Shown: positions 1-9,422, numbered from the stretch's first letter. The stretch is 64,000 nucleotides of DNA from Bacteroidales bacterium (GCA_015060405.1 SUYN01000013.1:1-64000); one strand, 5' to 3'. The notes: a model not told the origin generated them from the letters alone. Numbers and translations are program-made.

Positions 1-44
1 CTGCCGCTAGCGTTCATCCTGAGCCAGGATCAAACTCTTCATTG
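1..44 (-). rRNA. rrs: 16S ribosomal RNA, 5' end only
   Basis: Read on the minus strand, the first bases contain the universal 16S start segment AGAGTTTGATCCTGGCTCAG followed by GATGAACGCTAGCGGCAG, the form typical of Bacteroidota. The gene runs off the left edge, so only about 44 bases are present. The exact mature 5' end is inferred from homology and may be off by a few bases. Confidence 0.97.
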
Positions 45-215
45 TATATTATTCATATAATTCTTAGCTTGTCACTGACACTCTCGATTCCTTCAAAAGA
101 ATCAACGCTTCTCGATAAATTGTTTTTTCTCGGTACTTGCTTCTTGTACTTTCCTTCAATCTTTTCAATGAACTTTTCTTTCCGTGAGAGCTATCGTTTT
201 CTCTCAAACGGGCTG

Positions 216-246
216 CAAAGATACGGACTTTTTTTTAACCTCCAAA
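216..246 (-). promoter_or_regulatory. rRNA operon promoter
   Basis: On the minus strand a perfect TATCTTTG element (223 to 216) lies 19 bases downstream of TTTG (246 to 243), the Bacteroidota -33/-7 arrangement. It would produce a 16S leader of about 165 bases (roughly 210 down to 45), which carries no gene I can support. Confidence 0.75.
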
Positions 247-275
247 TTTTTTCGCATTTTTTTTAATATTTTTTC

Positions 276-283
276 TACTTTTG
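276..283 (+). promoter_or_regulatory. promoter -7 element for the chromate transporter pair
   Basis: TACTTTTG matches TAnnTTTG exactly and sits about 50 bases before the ATG at 335. It is divergent from the rRNA promoter. A transcript starting here would exclude the upstream TTG at 281 as a start codon. Confidence 0.6.
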
Positions 284-334
284 TGCCCGAAAGCGGTTGA
301 AACCCGCCCAAAAACGAATAAAACGACTCAAGAA

Positions 335-889
335 ATGGTTTCACTTTGGGAAATATTCCTTGTTTTCGGCAAGATCGGAGCCTTCACCATCGGTGGCGGA
401 ATCCCCATGATTGCCGCCATAAAAAGCGAACTGGTACAGAGAGGTTGGCTTAAAGATGAGGATTTTCTGGATATAATCGCCCTTGCACAGACTGCCCCCG
501 GTCTGTTCGCTGCGAACATATCCATCCTGACCGGCTACAAGCTCCGCGGCACAAAGGGCAGCGTGGTGGCGACAGTGGCAAGCTGCCTCCCGCCTTTCCT
601 CATCATCCTCCTGATCGCCATGTTCTTTACCGAATTCAAGGACAACGAGTACGTGATACGCGCATTCAAAGGCATCAGACCTGTCGTGGTGGCCTTGATC
701 GGAGTACCTATGATAGACATGATCAAAGCCACAAGGATGAGATGGTGGTCATGGGTGACTGTGGTTCTGTCTATGGTGCTTGTATGCTTCATGAAGGTTT
801 CACCTATATATATATTGATCTGCGTCATCGTCATATCGCTGGCCATATCGTACCATGTCGAAAAGAAAAGAAGGGAGGGGCTGAAATGA
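335..889 (+). CDS. chrA: chromate transporter, N-terminal-type half (CHR family)
   Basis: A 184-residue integral membrane protein of the CHR family, which exports or exchanges chromate or related oxyanions. It is a single-domain (short-chain) form that works with a partner half encoded next to it. Visible signatures are FGKIGAFTIGGGIPMI near residues 11-26 and QTAPG at 52-56, followed by several hydrophobic helices. I start at the ATG at 335 rather than the in-frame TTG at 281, because the promoter element lies directly on the TTG and the family signature begins just after this ATG. The stop overlaps the next gene's start (ATGA), so the two are translationally coupled. The physiological substrate is not certain from sequence. 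Confidence 0.9.
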   Translation: MVSLWEIFLVFGKIGAFTIGGGIPMIAAIKSELVQRGWLKDEDFLDIIALAQTAPGLFAANISILTGYKLRGTKGSVVATVASCLPPFLIILLIAMFFTEFKDNEYVIRAFKGIRPVVVALIGVPMIDMIKATRMRWWSWVTVVLSMVLVCFMKVSPIYILICVIVISLAISYHVEKKRREGLK

Positions 890-1434
890 TATATATTGAA
901 CTGTTCCTGACATTCTTCCTTATCGGAATGTTTACCATCGGAGGCGGCTATGCGATGCTGTCGCTGATACAGAACGAAGTCGTCACGGTGCACGGATGGA
1001 TTGACGAGGTGACCTTCACTGACATTGTGGCCATCTCCCAGATGACTCCCGGTCCTATCGGAATCAACACGGCCACTTATATAGGCTACGACGTGCTGGC
1101 CAATACGGGTGCCTCTGACTTCTTTTGCGTCCTCGGATCGTTCACAGCCACTTTTGCGGTGGTACTGCCTTCATTCATCATAGTCCTGGCGATATGCAAG
1201 GTCTATGACAAGTTCAGAGACCACTATCTTTTCCAGGGCGTGATGACAGGGCTGAAGCCTGCGACACTGGGACTGATAGGTACTGCAGCGCTCGGCCTCG
1301 CCACACCGGACAACTTCATAGACTGGAAAAGCTACATGCTGTGTCTGGCAGCCTTCACAGCGCTATTCTTCAAGAAAATCGGCCCGTTCTCAGCCATAGG
1401 CCTGGGAGCTCTGGCAGGACTGATCCTGTATTGA
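886..1434 (+). CDS. chrA: chromate transporter, C-terminal-type half (CHR family)
   Basis: Partner of the preceding gene: 182 residues with the same fold and the equivalent motifs FLIGMFTIGGGYAM near the N-terminus and SQMTPGPIGIN near residue 52. CHR proteins are either one long protein with two homologous domains or two short ones with opposite topology; this pair is the split type. It starts at the ATG within ATGA, behind a purine-rich AGGGAGGGG. A longer reading frame runs upstream, but it lies inside the first gene and has no family similarity. Confidence 0.9.
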   Translation: MIYIELFLTFFLIGMFTIGGGYAMLSLIQNEVVTVHGWIDEVTFTDIVAISQMTPGPIGINTATYIGYDVLANTGASDFFCVLGSFTATFAVVLPSFIIVLAICKVYDKFRDHYLFQGVMTGLKPATLGLIGTAALGLATPDNFIDWKSYMLCLAAFTALFFKKIGPFSAIGLGALAGLILY

Positions 1435-1471
1435 CGGGCCTTTGACTGACAGTAAATTAAGACATCTGCTT

Positions 1472-3145
1472 ATGCATTGGTTTACAGAACTGTTCACGGA
1501 ACAGACATTCATACAGGCCGTCATGGTCCTTTCCCTAATCTGCGCAACAGGACTGGCCCTGGGCAATCTGAAGATCTTCGGTGTCTCCCTCGGAGTGACA
1601 TTCGTTTTCTTTGCGGGCATCATAGCCGGACATTTCGGAGTAGTCATAAATCAGGAGATGCTGACGCTGGCTCAGAATTTCGGACTCATATTATATATAT
1701 ATTCTCTCGGCCTTCAGGTGGGACCTGGATTCTTCTCGTCCTTCAAGCAGGGAGGCATCAAGCTCAACCTCCTGGCACTGGCACTGCTCATTGTCGGTTC
1801 CCTGCTTGCGATAGTATTCTTCTGGACCACCGGCATTTCCATGCCTGACATAATCGGTCTCCTTGCCGGAGCCGTCACCAACACCCCTATGCTCGGTGCA
1901 GCCCAACAGGCTCTGCTTCAGGCAGATCCGAACAACATGGAGGCTGCCAACAACATGGCGATAGCCTGTGCGGTAGGCTATCCTTTCGGGCTTATAGGAA
2001 TGATCGTGTCCGTGATTATCCTGCGTTCGATATTCAGCGGCAGGAAAAGAAGCAGAGGGAACGAAACAGCAGCAGACAACACTTTCGTGACTGAATACGA
2101 GATCTGCAATCCGGCCATATTCGGAAAGACCATAAAGGACATCAGACAAAGCGCTGAGTGTCAGTTCGTGATCTCGAGAGTCTGGAGAAACGGGACGCTG
2201 ATCATCCCTACTTCAGAAACAGTTCTTGAAGAAGGCGAACACATACTGGTGGTTTCCGGCAAGAAGGATGTGAAGAGAATTGAACAGATCTTCGGACACA
2301 AGGAGAATGTGGACTGGAACAAGAAGGATATCGACTGGAACGCCATAGACAATCAGCTCACCTCACGTAAGATACTGGTCACCAAGCCGGAACACAACGG
2401 AGTAAAGCTCGGCGACCTGAGACTCCGCAACTCCTATGGCATCAACATCACCCGCGTCAACCGCGCCGGAATCGACCTCCTGCCGTCCCGCTCGCTGCGT
2501 CTGCAGCTCGGTGACAAACTGACGATCGTCGGAGAGAGCCGTGCTGTGGAGAACGTAAGCACCATCCTTGGAAATGAAGCGAAACAGCTGAAGAACCCTA
2601 ACCTTCTGTCGCTTTTCATAGGTATCATCCTCGGACTGATTCTCGGAAGCATTCCTATCATTCTCCCGGGCATCAGCATGCCGATCAAGCTCGGCATAGC
2701 CGGAGGACCTATAATAGTCGGAATTCTCATGGGAGCCTTCGGCCCACGGTTCCACATCGCGACCTACACCACCCGCAGCGCCAACCTTATGCTCCGTCAG
2801 CTAGGACTGACCATATATCTTGCCGGCCTCGGGCTTAGCGCAGGCGCGGGCTTCTTCGAGACGGTATTCACGCTTGAGGGACTGAAATGGGTGGCTGTCA
2901 GCATAGCGCTTGCCGTGATACCGGTTCTGCTGGTAGGCTTTGCTGCAGCGAAAATCTTCAAGACAGAATATGCAGACAACGTCGGAATGTTGTGCGGAGG
3001 CATGGCCAACCCGTTTGCGCTGGACTACGCGGACCCCAACGGGGAGGGAGAGGACCCTGCCGTAGCCTATGCGACCGTCTACCCTGCCAGCATCTTCCTG
3101 AGGGTCATTTCTGCGCAGCTTCTTGTGCTCATACTTGGCTCATAA
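1472..3145 (+). CDS. AspT/YidE-type putative transporter with RCK_C domains
   Basis: A 557-residue membrane protein of the aspartate-alanine exchanger superfamily (YidE/YbjL/AspT). Two homologous blocks of about five helices (roughly residues 15-190 and 380-555) flank a soluble middle that looks like two RCK_C (TrkA-C) modules, seen as two repeats of a pattern like ILVVSGKKDVKRI and LTIVGESRAVENV. Glycine-rich repeats GLGLSAGAGFF and SLGLQVGPGFF are the duplicated family motif. The substrate is unknown; relatives exchange small carboxylates or amino acids. The ATG at 1472 is preferred to the TTG at 1442 because the hydrophobic start follows it. It lies 37 bases after the chromate pair and may be cotranscribed. 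Confidence 0.85.
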   Translation: MHWFTELFTEQTFIQAVMVLSLICATGLALGNLKIFGVSLGVTFVFFAGIIAGHFGVVINQEMLTLAQNFGLILYIYSLGLQVGPGFFSSFKQGGIKLNLLALALLIVGSLLAIVFFWTTGISMPDIIGLLAGAVTNTPMLGAAQQALLQADPNNMEAANNMAIACAVGYPFGLIGMIVSVIILRSIFSGRKRSRGNETAADNTFVTEYEICNPAIFGKTIKDIRQSAECQFVISRVWRNGTLIIPTSETVLEEGEHILVVSGKKDVKRIEQIFGHKENVDWNKKDIDWNAIDNQLTSRKILVTKPEHNGVKLGDLRLRNSYGINITRVNRAGIDLLPSRSLRLQLGDKLTIVGESRAVENVSTILGNEAKQLKNPNLLSLFIGIILGLILGSIPIILPGISMPIKLGIAGGPIIVGILMGAFGPRFHIATYTTRSANLMLRQLGLTIYLAGLGLSAGAGFFETVFTLEGLKWVAVSIALAVIPVLLVGFAAAKIFKTEYADNVGMLCGGMANPFALDYADPNGEGEDPAVAYATVYPASIFLRVISAQLLVLILGS

Positions 3146-3148
3146 GTG

Positions 3149-3179
3149 TTGACAAATACGCGGCATTTTGATATCTTCG
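3149..3179 (+). promoter_or_regulatory. promoter for the GH20 hexosaminidase
   Basis: TTGA at 3149 and TATCTTCG at 3172-3179 are separated by 19 bases; the -7 element differs from TAnnTTTG at one position. It overlaps the end of the upstream transporter gene region and lies 28 bases before the ATG. Confidence 0.45.
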
Positions 3180-3206
3180 CGGAAAATAACGCTAAAACCA
3201 GTAATA

Positions 3207-5537
3207 ATGAGAAAATTCTTGTTTGTGGGGATTCTTACCGCCACTTTGTTTTCATGCGGAACCGTCAATGAGGACCGCACAATCAACGTCGTACCGTACC
3301 CTAACGAGGTGACGGTTCAGAACGGCTCCTTCGATGCGCCTGGAGCGACATTCATCTGCGATGCTGAAATGGACAGTCTGAGTCTTGAGGCTGTCGGAAG
3401 ATTCCGGGACCAGCTCGCCTTCATCAGCGGAGCGGAGACCGGCAGCCGGAAAGGGAGATTCGTCTTTGATGTGGATCCGGCATTGGAGCCTGAGGCATAC
3501 ACCATAAGGATCACCGGCAGCAAGGTCAAGGTCACAGCTTCTGCCCTCAACGGATTCAACTATGCCATCCAGACCCTCAAGCAGATGCTTCCGGTTCAGA
3601 TATTCGGCAGCACACCGGCACCTGAAGCTGACTGGACACTACCTTGCATCAAGATCGATGACGCTCCAAGATTCGCTTACAGAGGACTCCACATGGACCC
3701 GGCACGTCATTTCTGGACAGTGGAAGAGGTCAAGAAGTATCTCGACATCATGGAGATACACAAGCTCAACACTCTTCACTGGCACCTTACTGACGACCAG
3801 GGATGGAGAATCGAGATCAAGAAATACCCTAAACTCACCGAGATCGGCTCGATCAGGAAGGAGACCATCATAGGACACATATTCGAAAGCGACAAGTATG
3901 ACGGCAAACCATACGGAGAAGGATGCTGGTATAGTCAGGATGAAATACGTGATATCATCGCATATGCGGCCGCCAAAGGAATAACCATCATCCCCGAGAT
4001 CGACCTTCCGGGACATATGCTGGCCGCACTCGCCGCATATCCGGAGCTCGGATGTACAGGAGGGCCGTACGAAGTATGGGGCCGCTGGGGCATCGCTGAC
4101 GAAGTACTCTGTGTCGGAAAGGAGGAGACAATGCTTTTCCTCGAAGATGTGCTGGCAGAAGTTGCAGACCTCTTCCCTTCCGAGTATGTACACATCGGAG
4201 GTGACGAATGTCCTAAGGTAGAGTGGGAGAAATGCCCTCGCTGCCAGGCCAGGATCAAAGAACTCGGCATCAAGGGAGACGACAAGTACAATGCCGAGCA
4301 CTATCTCCAGAGCTATGTCATGAACCGTATGACGGATTTTCTGGAACAGCGCGGCAAGAAGATCATCGGCTGGGATGAGATCCTTGAGGGCGAAGTTGCC
4401 GAGAATGCCATCGTGATGTCATGGAGAGGCACTGCCGGAGGCATCAAGGCCGCACAGATGGGACACGATGTGATAATGACTCCTAACACATTCTACTATC
4501 TCGACTACTACCAGACCCTCGACAAGGAGAACGAGCCTCTGGCTATCGGCGGCTACCTTCCTGTGGAGAAATGCTATTCATACGAGCCTTTCGCCGACAG
4601 CATGACTCCGGAGCAGAGGGAGCACATCCTCGGCGTACAGGCCAATCTCTGGACCGAGTACATCACCACCTTCGAGCACCTTCAGTACATGCTCCTTCCA
4701 AGAATGGCAGCACTCAGCGAGGTGCAGTGGTGCGACCAGGACAAAAAGGACTGGGACCGTTTCTACGACAGTGCCGACGAGTTCTGTGCGATATATGATG
4801 CAGCCGGATACAATTATGCAAAGCATATCTTCAGGAACACGACAGGCAGCGTCAGCATAAACAGAGAGAAGGGATGCGTGGAAATGACACTCCAGACTCA
4901 GGGTAATGCTCCGATAAGATATACCCTCGACGGCAGTGAGCCTGACGGAAATTCAACCCTCTACGAAGGTCCGGTTGAAATCAGGGAGACATGCACCCTC
5001 AAGGCAAGGGCCATCAGGGACAATGTCCAGACTAACGTATTCACAAAGGAATTCCAGAGCCACAAGGCTATGGGAAGACCGGCAGAGACCCTTACAGAGA
5101 CCCACCACAGCTACAGGTACGACACCCCTGCCCTTCTGACAGACGGAGTACGAGGCGGCAGCACCTTCAGCAGCGGAGAGTACGGCGGATGGTACGGCCA
5201 GCCGTTCGAGGCAGTCGTGGAGATGACAGGAGACGAGACCTGCAGCAGCGTGACCCTCGGAACAATAGTAGTGAAATATGACTGGATATTCAACCCTCTC
5301 GATCTGGTCGTATACACATCAGAGGACGGAAAGGAGTACACAGAAGTGGCACGAGCTGAATATCCTGTCGAAGGACCGGATGATGCAAACGGCAAGAAGG
5401 AATACACCGTGACTTTCCCTGAAACATCGGCAAGATACCTGAAGGTGACAGCAAGATGCGTTGAGGAGGTACCTCAGTGGCACGACGGACGCGGCAGCAA
5501 GGCCTTCCTCTTCGTAGACGAAATCATCGTAAGATAG
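3207..5537 (+). CDS. beta-N-acetylhexosaminidase lipoprotein (GH20)
   Basis: A 776-residue secreted lipoprotein that removes terminal N-acetylhexosamines from glycans, probably host mucin or N-glycans. The signal peptide ends in the lipobox LFSC (Cys17). A GH20b domain leads into the catalytic barrel, with LHWHLTDDQGWRIEIKKYPKL and the catalytic pair in HIGGDE (Asp333-Glu334). After the barrel come a CHB_HEX_C-like beta module (YTLDGSEP) and a discoidin-like domain (F5/8 type) at the C-terminus, likely for carbohydrate binding. The ATG at 3207 gives the intact signal peptide; the in-frame TTG at 3168 does not. There are no SusCD neighbours, so it is not in a PUL here. Confidence 0.95.
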   Translation: MRKFLFVGILTATLFSCGTVNEDRTINVVPYPNEVTVQNGSFDAPGATFICDAEMDSLSLEAVGRFRDQLAFISGAETGSRKGRFVFDVDPALEPEAYTIRITGSKVKVTASALNGFNYAIQTLKQMLPVQIFGSTPAPEADWTLPCIKIDDAPRFAYRGLHMDPARHFWTVEEVKKYLDIMEIHKLNTLHWHLTDDQGWRIEIKKYPKLTEIGSIRKETIIGHIFESDKYDGKPYGEGCWYSQDEIRDIIAYAAAKGITIIPEIDLPGHMLAALAAYPELGCTGGPYEVWGRWGIADEVLCVGKEETMLFLEDVLAEVADLFPSEYVHIGGDECPKVEWEKCPRCQARIKELGIKGDDKYNAEHYLQSYVMNRMTDFLEQRGKKIIGWDEILEGEVAENAIVMSWRGTAGGIKAAQMGHDVIMTPNTFYYLDYYQTLDKENEPLAIGGYLPVEKCYSYEPFADSMTPEQREHILGVQANLWTEYITTFEHLQYMLLPRMAALSEVQWCDQDKKDWDRFYDSADEFCAIYDAAGYNYAKHIFRNTTGSVSINREKGCVEMTLQTQGNAPIRYTLDGSEPDGNSTLYEGPVEIRETCTLKARAIRDNVQTNVFTKEFQSHKAMGRPAETLTETHHSYRYDTPALLTDGVRGGSTFSSGEYGGWYGQPFEAVVEMTGDETCSSVTLGTIVVKYDWIFNPLDLVVYTSEDGKEYTEVARAEYPVEGPDDANGKKEYTVTFPETSARYLKVTARCVEEVPQWHDGRGSKAFLFVDEIIVR

Positions 5538-7026
5538 AACGCTTCCTTATCATAAATATCGACGCGGCAGCGTAAAGGATAATCAGCAGGGTATGCACTC
5601 CGAGCTTTGCGACGAGCTGCCCTGCTGATGCCGTTCCTATGGCGACATCACAGAAGAAGACCTTGTCCAGCAGCAGCGAGGCTCCATAGACAAGTCCCAT
5701 AACAGCGATTATTCCCATGATACGGCCCCATCTGTAAGGAATAGGATAGTATCGGGCACCAAGCACGGAACTGATGACGAACATCACGACATAGCTTGCG
5801 AGATGGCCGAAAGCCGCAGCCCAGTACGAATACCTAGGCATGAACAGGACAATCACCACAGCTGTGACGGCAAGACCGGAAAGAGTGATCCATATGGCCA
5901 TATCCGTCTTTCCCGAAAGCTTGTACCACATCGACACATTGAACAGCATTCCGAGGATCATATATGACAGGAGCATCACCGGGACAATACCGACAGCCGC
6001 ACGGAACTGAGGGCCGAGGATGAGGGAGATTATGTCTATGTACAATATGACTCCGAGGAACACGAGCCCGCAGAAGGCGGTGAAATATTCCTGCACTGTC
6101 GCATACAAGGCCGGAGAATCCTTATCCTTCGCCCTGCGGAAAAAGAAGGGTTCGGCAGCATAACGGAACATCTGGATGAAGAGGTTCATGATGACTGCCA
6201 GCTTCACAGCCGCCTGATAGAGTCCGAGCGAAGACCTCCACGCATCTGCATTCGTGTCAAAGAACCTGAACAGGATCCTGTCAAGGAAATCATTGACTAC
6301 ACCCGGCAGTGCCGCCACCATCAGAGGCAGCGAATATGCGAGCATCTGCTTCATCAGTTTCCTGTCTAGCCTGAAGCTTAGCCTTGCGAAGTCCGGTATG
6401 AAGAGAAGTCCGCACACCACGCAGCTGATGAATATGGCAAATATGACATAGCTGAAGTCCGGAGTTTCAGGAATGAAGGCGAGAAGCCACCTGCAGGAAT
6501 CGACATGCTTGGGGAACCACAGGAAAAGGAAGAGGTTGGCAGCAGTCTCGGTGATGATCTTTATAGTCTTGAATATAGCGAATTTAAGTGCCTTGCTCTC
6601 CTGACGCAGCTTCGCAAACAATATTGCCGTAACCGCATCCAGGGCAAGGATTCCTCCCATATACATGATGCAGGAGCCATATCCCTCGTATCCGAGCCAT
6701 GAAGCTATAGGAGACGCGAAGGCAATCATCAGCGCAAGGAAAGAGGCGCTGACTCCAAAGACAGTCACGAAAGCGCTGGAATATACATTCTTAGGATTCA
6801 CTCCCTCCTTGTTTGCAAAGCGGAAACATCCGGTCTCCAGTCCCATGACCAGAACGACCTGCAATACGGCTATATATGCCATGAACTCCGTAACCACACC
6901 ATAGCTTTCAGGAGAAAGGACCCTTGTGTAGATCGGGACAAAAAGGAAGTTGATTATCCGGGCGAGGATGGTGCTCAGACCGTAAATGACGGTCTGTCCT
7001 GCCAATTGTTTAAGTGGATTTGCCAT
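5524..7026 (-). CDS. polysaccharide flippase (oligosaccharide exporter family)
   Basis: A 500-residue protein with about 14 hydrophobic helices of the MATE/MOP superfamily, polysaccharide biosynthesis (Wzx-like) branch. These flip lipid-linked sugars across the inner membrane. The N-terminus (LKQLAGQTVIYGLSTILARIINFLFVPIYTRVL) is the typical family opening. It stands alone rather than in a glycan cluster, so the substrate cannot be inferred. The ATG at 7026 is preferred over an in-frame GTG at 7035, which lies inside the -7 promoter element. Its 3' end overlaps the convergent GH20 gene by 14 bases. Confidence 0.85.
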   Translation of the reverse strand: MANPLKQLAGQTVIYGLSTILARIINFLFVPIYTRVLSPESYGVVTEFMAYIAVLQVVLVMGLETGCFRFANKEGVNPKNVYSSAFVTVFGVSASFLALMIAFASPIASWLGYEGYGSCIMYMGGILALDAVTAILFAKLRQESKALKFAIFKTIKIITETAANLFLFLWFPKHVDSCRWLLAFIPETPDFSYVIFAIFISCVVCGLLFIPDFARLSFRLDRKLMKQMLAYSLPLMVAALPGVVNDFLDRILFRFFDTNADAWRSSLGLYQAAVKLAVIMNLFIQMFRYAAEPFFFRRAKDKDSPALYATVQEYFTAFCGLVFLGVILYIDIISLILGPQFRAAVGIVPVMLLSYMILGMLFNVSMWYKLSGKTDMAIWITLSGLAVTAVVIVLFMPRYSYWAAAFGHLASYVVMFVISSVLGARYYPIPYRWGRIMGIIAVMGLVYGASLLLDKVFFCDVAIGTASAGQLVAKLGVHTLLIILYAAASIFMIRKRSILR

Positions 7027-7034
7027 AATGAGCA

Positions 7035-7052
7035 CAAAAATAACTATTTTTG
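7035..7052. promoter_or_regulatory. back-to-back divergent promoter (flippase / cyclophilin)
   Basis: The 18 bases form a perfect inverted repeat, CAAAAATA-AC-TATTTTTG. Each arm is a TAnnTTTG -7 element: plus strand 7045-7052 for the cyclophilin (ATG 7090), minus strand 7042-7035 for the flippase (ATG 7026). The minus-strand start point would fall only a few bases before the flippase ATG. Confidence 0.65.
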
Positions 7053-7089
7053 TCGGGATATTCGTATCGACAAGACATAAGAACAGACT

Positions 7090-7773
7090 ATGAAACGTAT
7101 TACATCAATAATCATCATGGCTGCCGCCATCGCCCTGGCATCATGCGGACCGCGTCCGGGAAAGGATGCGGCATCGGCGCAGAACGACAGCACAGCAACA
7201 GCTACAATGGAAAAGACAATTATTGCAGAGCCCGAATTCGACATCATCACCAGCAAGGGCACAATGAGGATCAGGCTTTACGGCATGACCCCGAAACACA
7301 GGGACAACTTCGTGAAGCTTGTAAATGAAAAGTACTATGACGGAGTCCGTTTCCACAGAGTCATCGAAGGATTCATGATCCAGACAGGAGACCCGTTCTC
7401 ACGCGACACAGCAAAGATCAACCTCTGGGGTCAGGGAGGACCGGACTACACCATCCCTGCAGAATTCGTAAACCAGTACTGGCACAAGAAGGGAGCCATC
7501 GCAGCAGCCCGCAAAGGCGACCTCGCGAATCCTAAGAAGGCTTCGTCAGGATCACAGTTCTACATCGTGCATGATGAGAATGCCTGTCTCCACCTTGACG
7601 GCCAGTATTCGATCTTCGGAGAAGTGATCGACGGCCTGGAGGTGATCGACAAGATAGCCGAAGTTGCCACCGACCTTTATGACCGCCCGCTTGAGGACGT
7701 ATTCATCGAAGCGATCAAGCCAGTCATCACAGAACCGGAAACAGTTCCCGCAGACACCACAGCAACCGAATAA
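7090..7773 (+). CDS. lipoprotein peptidyl-prolyl cis-trans isomerase (cyclophilin)
   Basis: A 227-residue cyclophilin-type isomerase that catalyses prolyl bond isomerisation during protein folding in the cell envelope. The signal peptide has lipobox LASC (Cys19). The domain spans about residues 48-215 with the active-site signature FHRVIEGFMIQTGDP and GSQFYIV; the canonical tryptophan region is HLDGQYSIFGEV. A Thr/Ala-rich linker follows the lipidated Cys and an acidic tail ends the protein. It is divergently transcribed from the flippase and is followed 49 bases later by the HAD gene. Confidence 0.93.
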   Translation: MKRITSIIIMAAAIALASCGPRPGKDAASAQNDSTATATMEKTIIAEPEFDIITSKGTMRIRLYGMTPKHRDNFVKLVNEKYYDGVRFHRVIEGFMIQTGDPFSRDTAKINLWGQGGPDYTIPAEFVNQYWHKKGAIAAARKGDLANPKKASSGSQFYIVHDENACLHLDGQYSIFGEVIDGLEVIDKIAEVATDLYDRPLEDVFIEAIKPVITEPETVPADTTATE

Positions 7774-7822
7774 GACACCATCTGTCATGTCGGACGGAGT
7801 CGCGACATCTTAAACAGTTCAT

Positions 7823-8521
7823 ATGACCAACCTGAAAGGAAAATTCAAATATATATTCTTCGATGCCGATGACACCCTGTGGGAGAACGAAAGTTTCTTC
7901 CGTCAGGCGGAGGCAAAGTTCATCGAACTGCTGGCGGACTACACCACTCCGGAAGGAGTGCAGCAGATGCTGTGGGAGAAACAGGAAGAGAACATTCCGC
8001 TGTTCAGCTATGGTTCCAAGACCTACCTGATCGGGATGGCCGACGCTGCCATGGACCTGTGCGGAGGCTCATTACCAAGCAGGATATACTACGGCATAAA
8101 GGAGATAATCAAGGAACTTGCCTTCCACAAGCTCCAGATAATTGACGGAGTGGAGGACACTCTCAAGGCCCTGGAAGGGCGTTACACCATGGTTGTGGCC
8201 ACAAAAGGCGACAATCTTGAACAGATGTCCAAGTTCCGTGCATCCGGACTCGAGAAGTACTTCCACCATTGTGAAGTCATGGAAAACAAGGATGAAAGGA
8301 ACTACCTCGAGCTTGCTGCAAGACACGACATCGTCCCGGAAGACATCCTCATGATCGGGAACTCCGTCAAGTCGGACATAGCCCCTGTCATCAACATCGG
8401 AGGCTGGGCCATCAACACGCCGCACGATGTGGTCTGGGTACATGAGATGATGGACATGCCACAATCAGACAGGATCAGGATTATTCAAAACATCCGGGAA
8501 ATTATCCCGATGCTCGCATAG
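7823..8521 (+). CDS. HAD-superfamily hydrolase
   Basis: A 232-residue haloacid dehalogenase-like phosphatase. Motif I is FFDADDTLW (nucleophile Asp14, acid Asp16), motif II is VVATKGD, and the C-terminal motif IV is ILMIGNSVKSDIAPVINIGG. A helical cap of about 80 residues follows motif I, as in subfamily I phosphatases acting on small phosphorylated metabolites. The substrate is unknown. It may be cotranscribed with the cyclophilin. Confidence 0.85.
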   Translation: MTNLKGKFKYIFFDADDTLWENESFFRQAEAKFIELLADYTTPEGVQQMLWEKQEENIPLFSYGSKTYLIGMADAAMDLCGGSLPSRIYYGIKEIIKELAFHKLQIIDGVEDTLKALEGRYTMVVATKGDNLEQMSKFRASGLEKYFHHCEVMENKDERNYLELAARHDIVPEDILMIGNSVKSDIAPVINIGGWAINTPHDVVWVHEMMDMPQSDRIRIIQNIREIIPMLA

Positions 8522-8621
8522 AGGGATTATTTTATTCTTCCATCATAAGAATGGCATAGAATTCGCAATAAACTTCAACCGAATAGTTTTTTCATAGGTT
8601 AAGTTTTAGGTTAGAATTGCG

Positions 8622-8651
8622 GTGGCCTTCCGATGTGAATCGGGAGGCCAC
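8622..8651. terminator. strong hairpin in a 240-bp intergenic region
   Basis: A 13-base arm GTGGCCTTCCGAT (8622-8634) pairs with ATCGGGAGGCCAC (8639-8651), with one non-Watson-Crick position and a GTGA loop. No clear T run follows, so it could be a terminator for the HAD gene or a structured RNA element. The rest of 8522-8761 shows no gene. Confidence 0.5.
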
Positions 8652-8761
8652 TATCTTATGAAAGTTTCATTCCGGGAGGGAAATGTATATGACCGGATTG
8701 GATTGTGGAATTTTATGAGTACCTTAGCAGTACAATTTTTAACCGGTAAGATTCAGACTAT

Positions 8762-9373
8762 ATGAAATACTGTCCTACAACCACATCATCGATGCCTGCA
8801 ATTGCAGCCCTGGCCCTTCTGGTATGGAACGGATCGACCATCCTGTGGCTGCCCGGCATCGCATCTGTCGCAGCGATCATCATCATCCACACGCTCGTCA
8901 ACCGCTTCTGCATCGGAAAATGTGAAAGTGCACGAAACATGCCTTTCATCGTCAAGGCGCTGATCAGCTGGGCAGTATTCATCCTCCTTCCGACTGCAGC
9001 CGTGTCTTATGCTGCCATAGGAGCGGTACAATGGATCACCCTTCTCGCCACAGTGCCTGCAGGAGTTCTGTCCGACTGCGTCATACACAGCAATGCACAA
9101 TTGAAATCAAAGTGGCAGACATATTTCTTCAACGTGGAAATGCTGCTGCCATATGTGTGGGTAAGCATCCTGTCAATGGCAGGGCTGCTTCCAGTCACCA
9201 CCATCATCATATTCCTGTCGATTCCTATGGCGATAGGCTATGGCAAAAGGCCGCTGGAGGCATGGAACGGCGACTCCATCATCCTGAAGGACCTTTACAA
9301 GAAGACAGGAGATTTCCAGATCACATTCACAATTCTGTTCGTACTGTCGCTTATCATCGACAAATTCATATAA
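8762..9373 (+). CDS. hypothetical integral membrane protein
   Basis: A 203-residue protein with about six hydrophobic segments and short loops. I do not recognise the family. The sequence alternates helices such as IAALALLVWNGSTILWLPGI, AVFILLPTAAVSYAAIGAV and TIIIFLSIPMAIGYG, with one hydrophilic loop near residue 155 (KRPLEAWNGDS). It lies just upstream of an ECF sigma gene but 49 bases apart. There is no basis for a function beyond a membrane location. Confidence 0.65.
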   Translation: MKYCPTTTSSMPAIAALALLVWNGSTILWLPGIASVAAIIIIHTLVNRFCIGKCESARNMPFIVKALISWAVFILLPTAAVSYAAIGAVQWITLLATVPAGVLSDCVIHSNAQLKSKWQTYFFNVEMLLPYVWVSILSMAGLLPVTTIIIFLSIPMAIGYGKRPLEAWNGDSIILKDLYKKTGDFQITFTILFVLSLIIDKFI

Positions 9374-9422
9374 TTTATGTAGTTTTCCATCCATTCTTGC
9401 GTCATATTGATAAAAAAACGAA

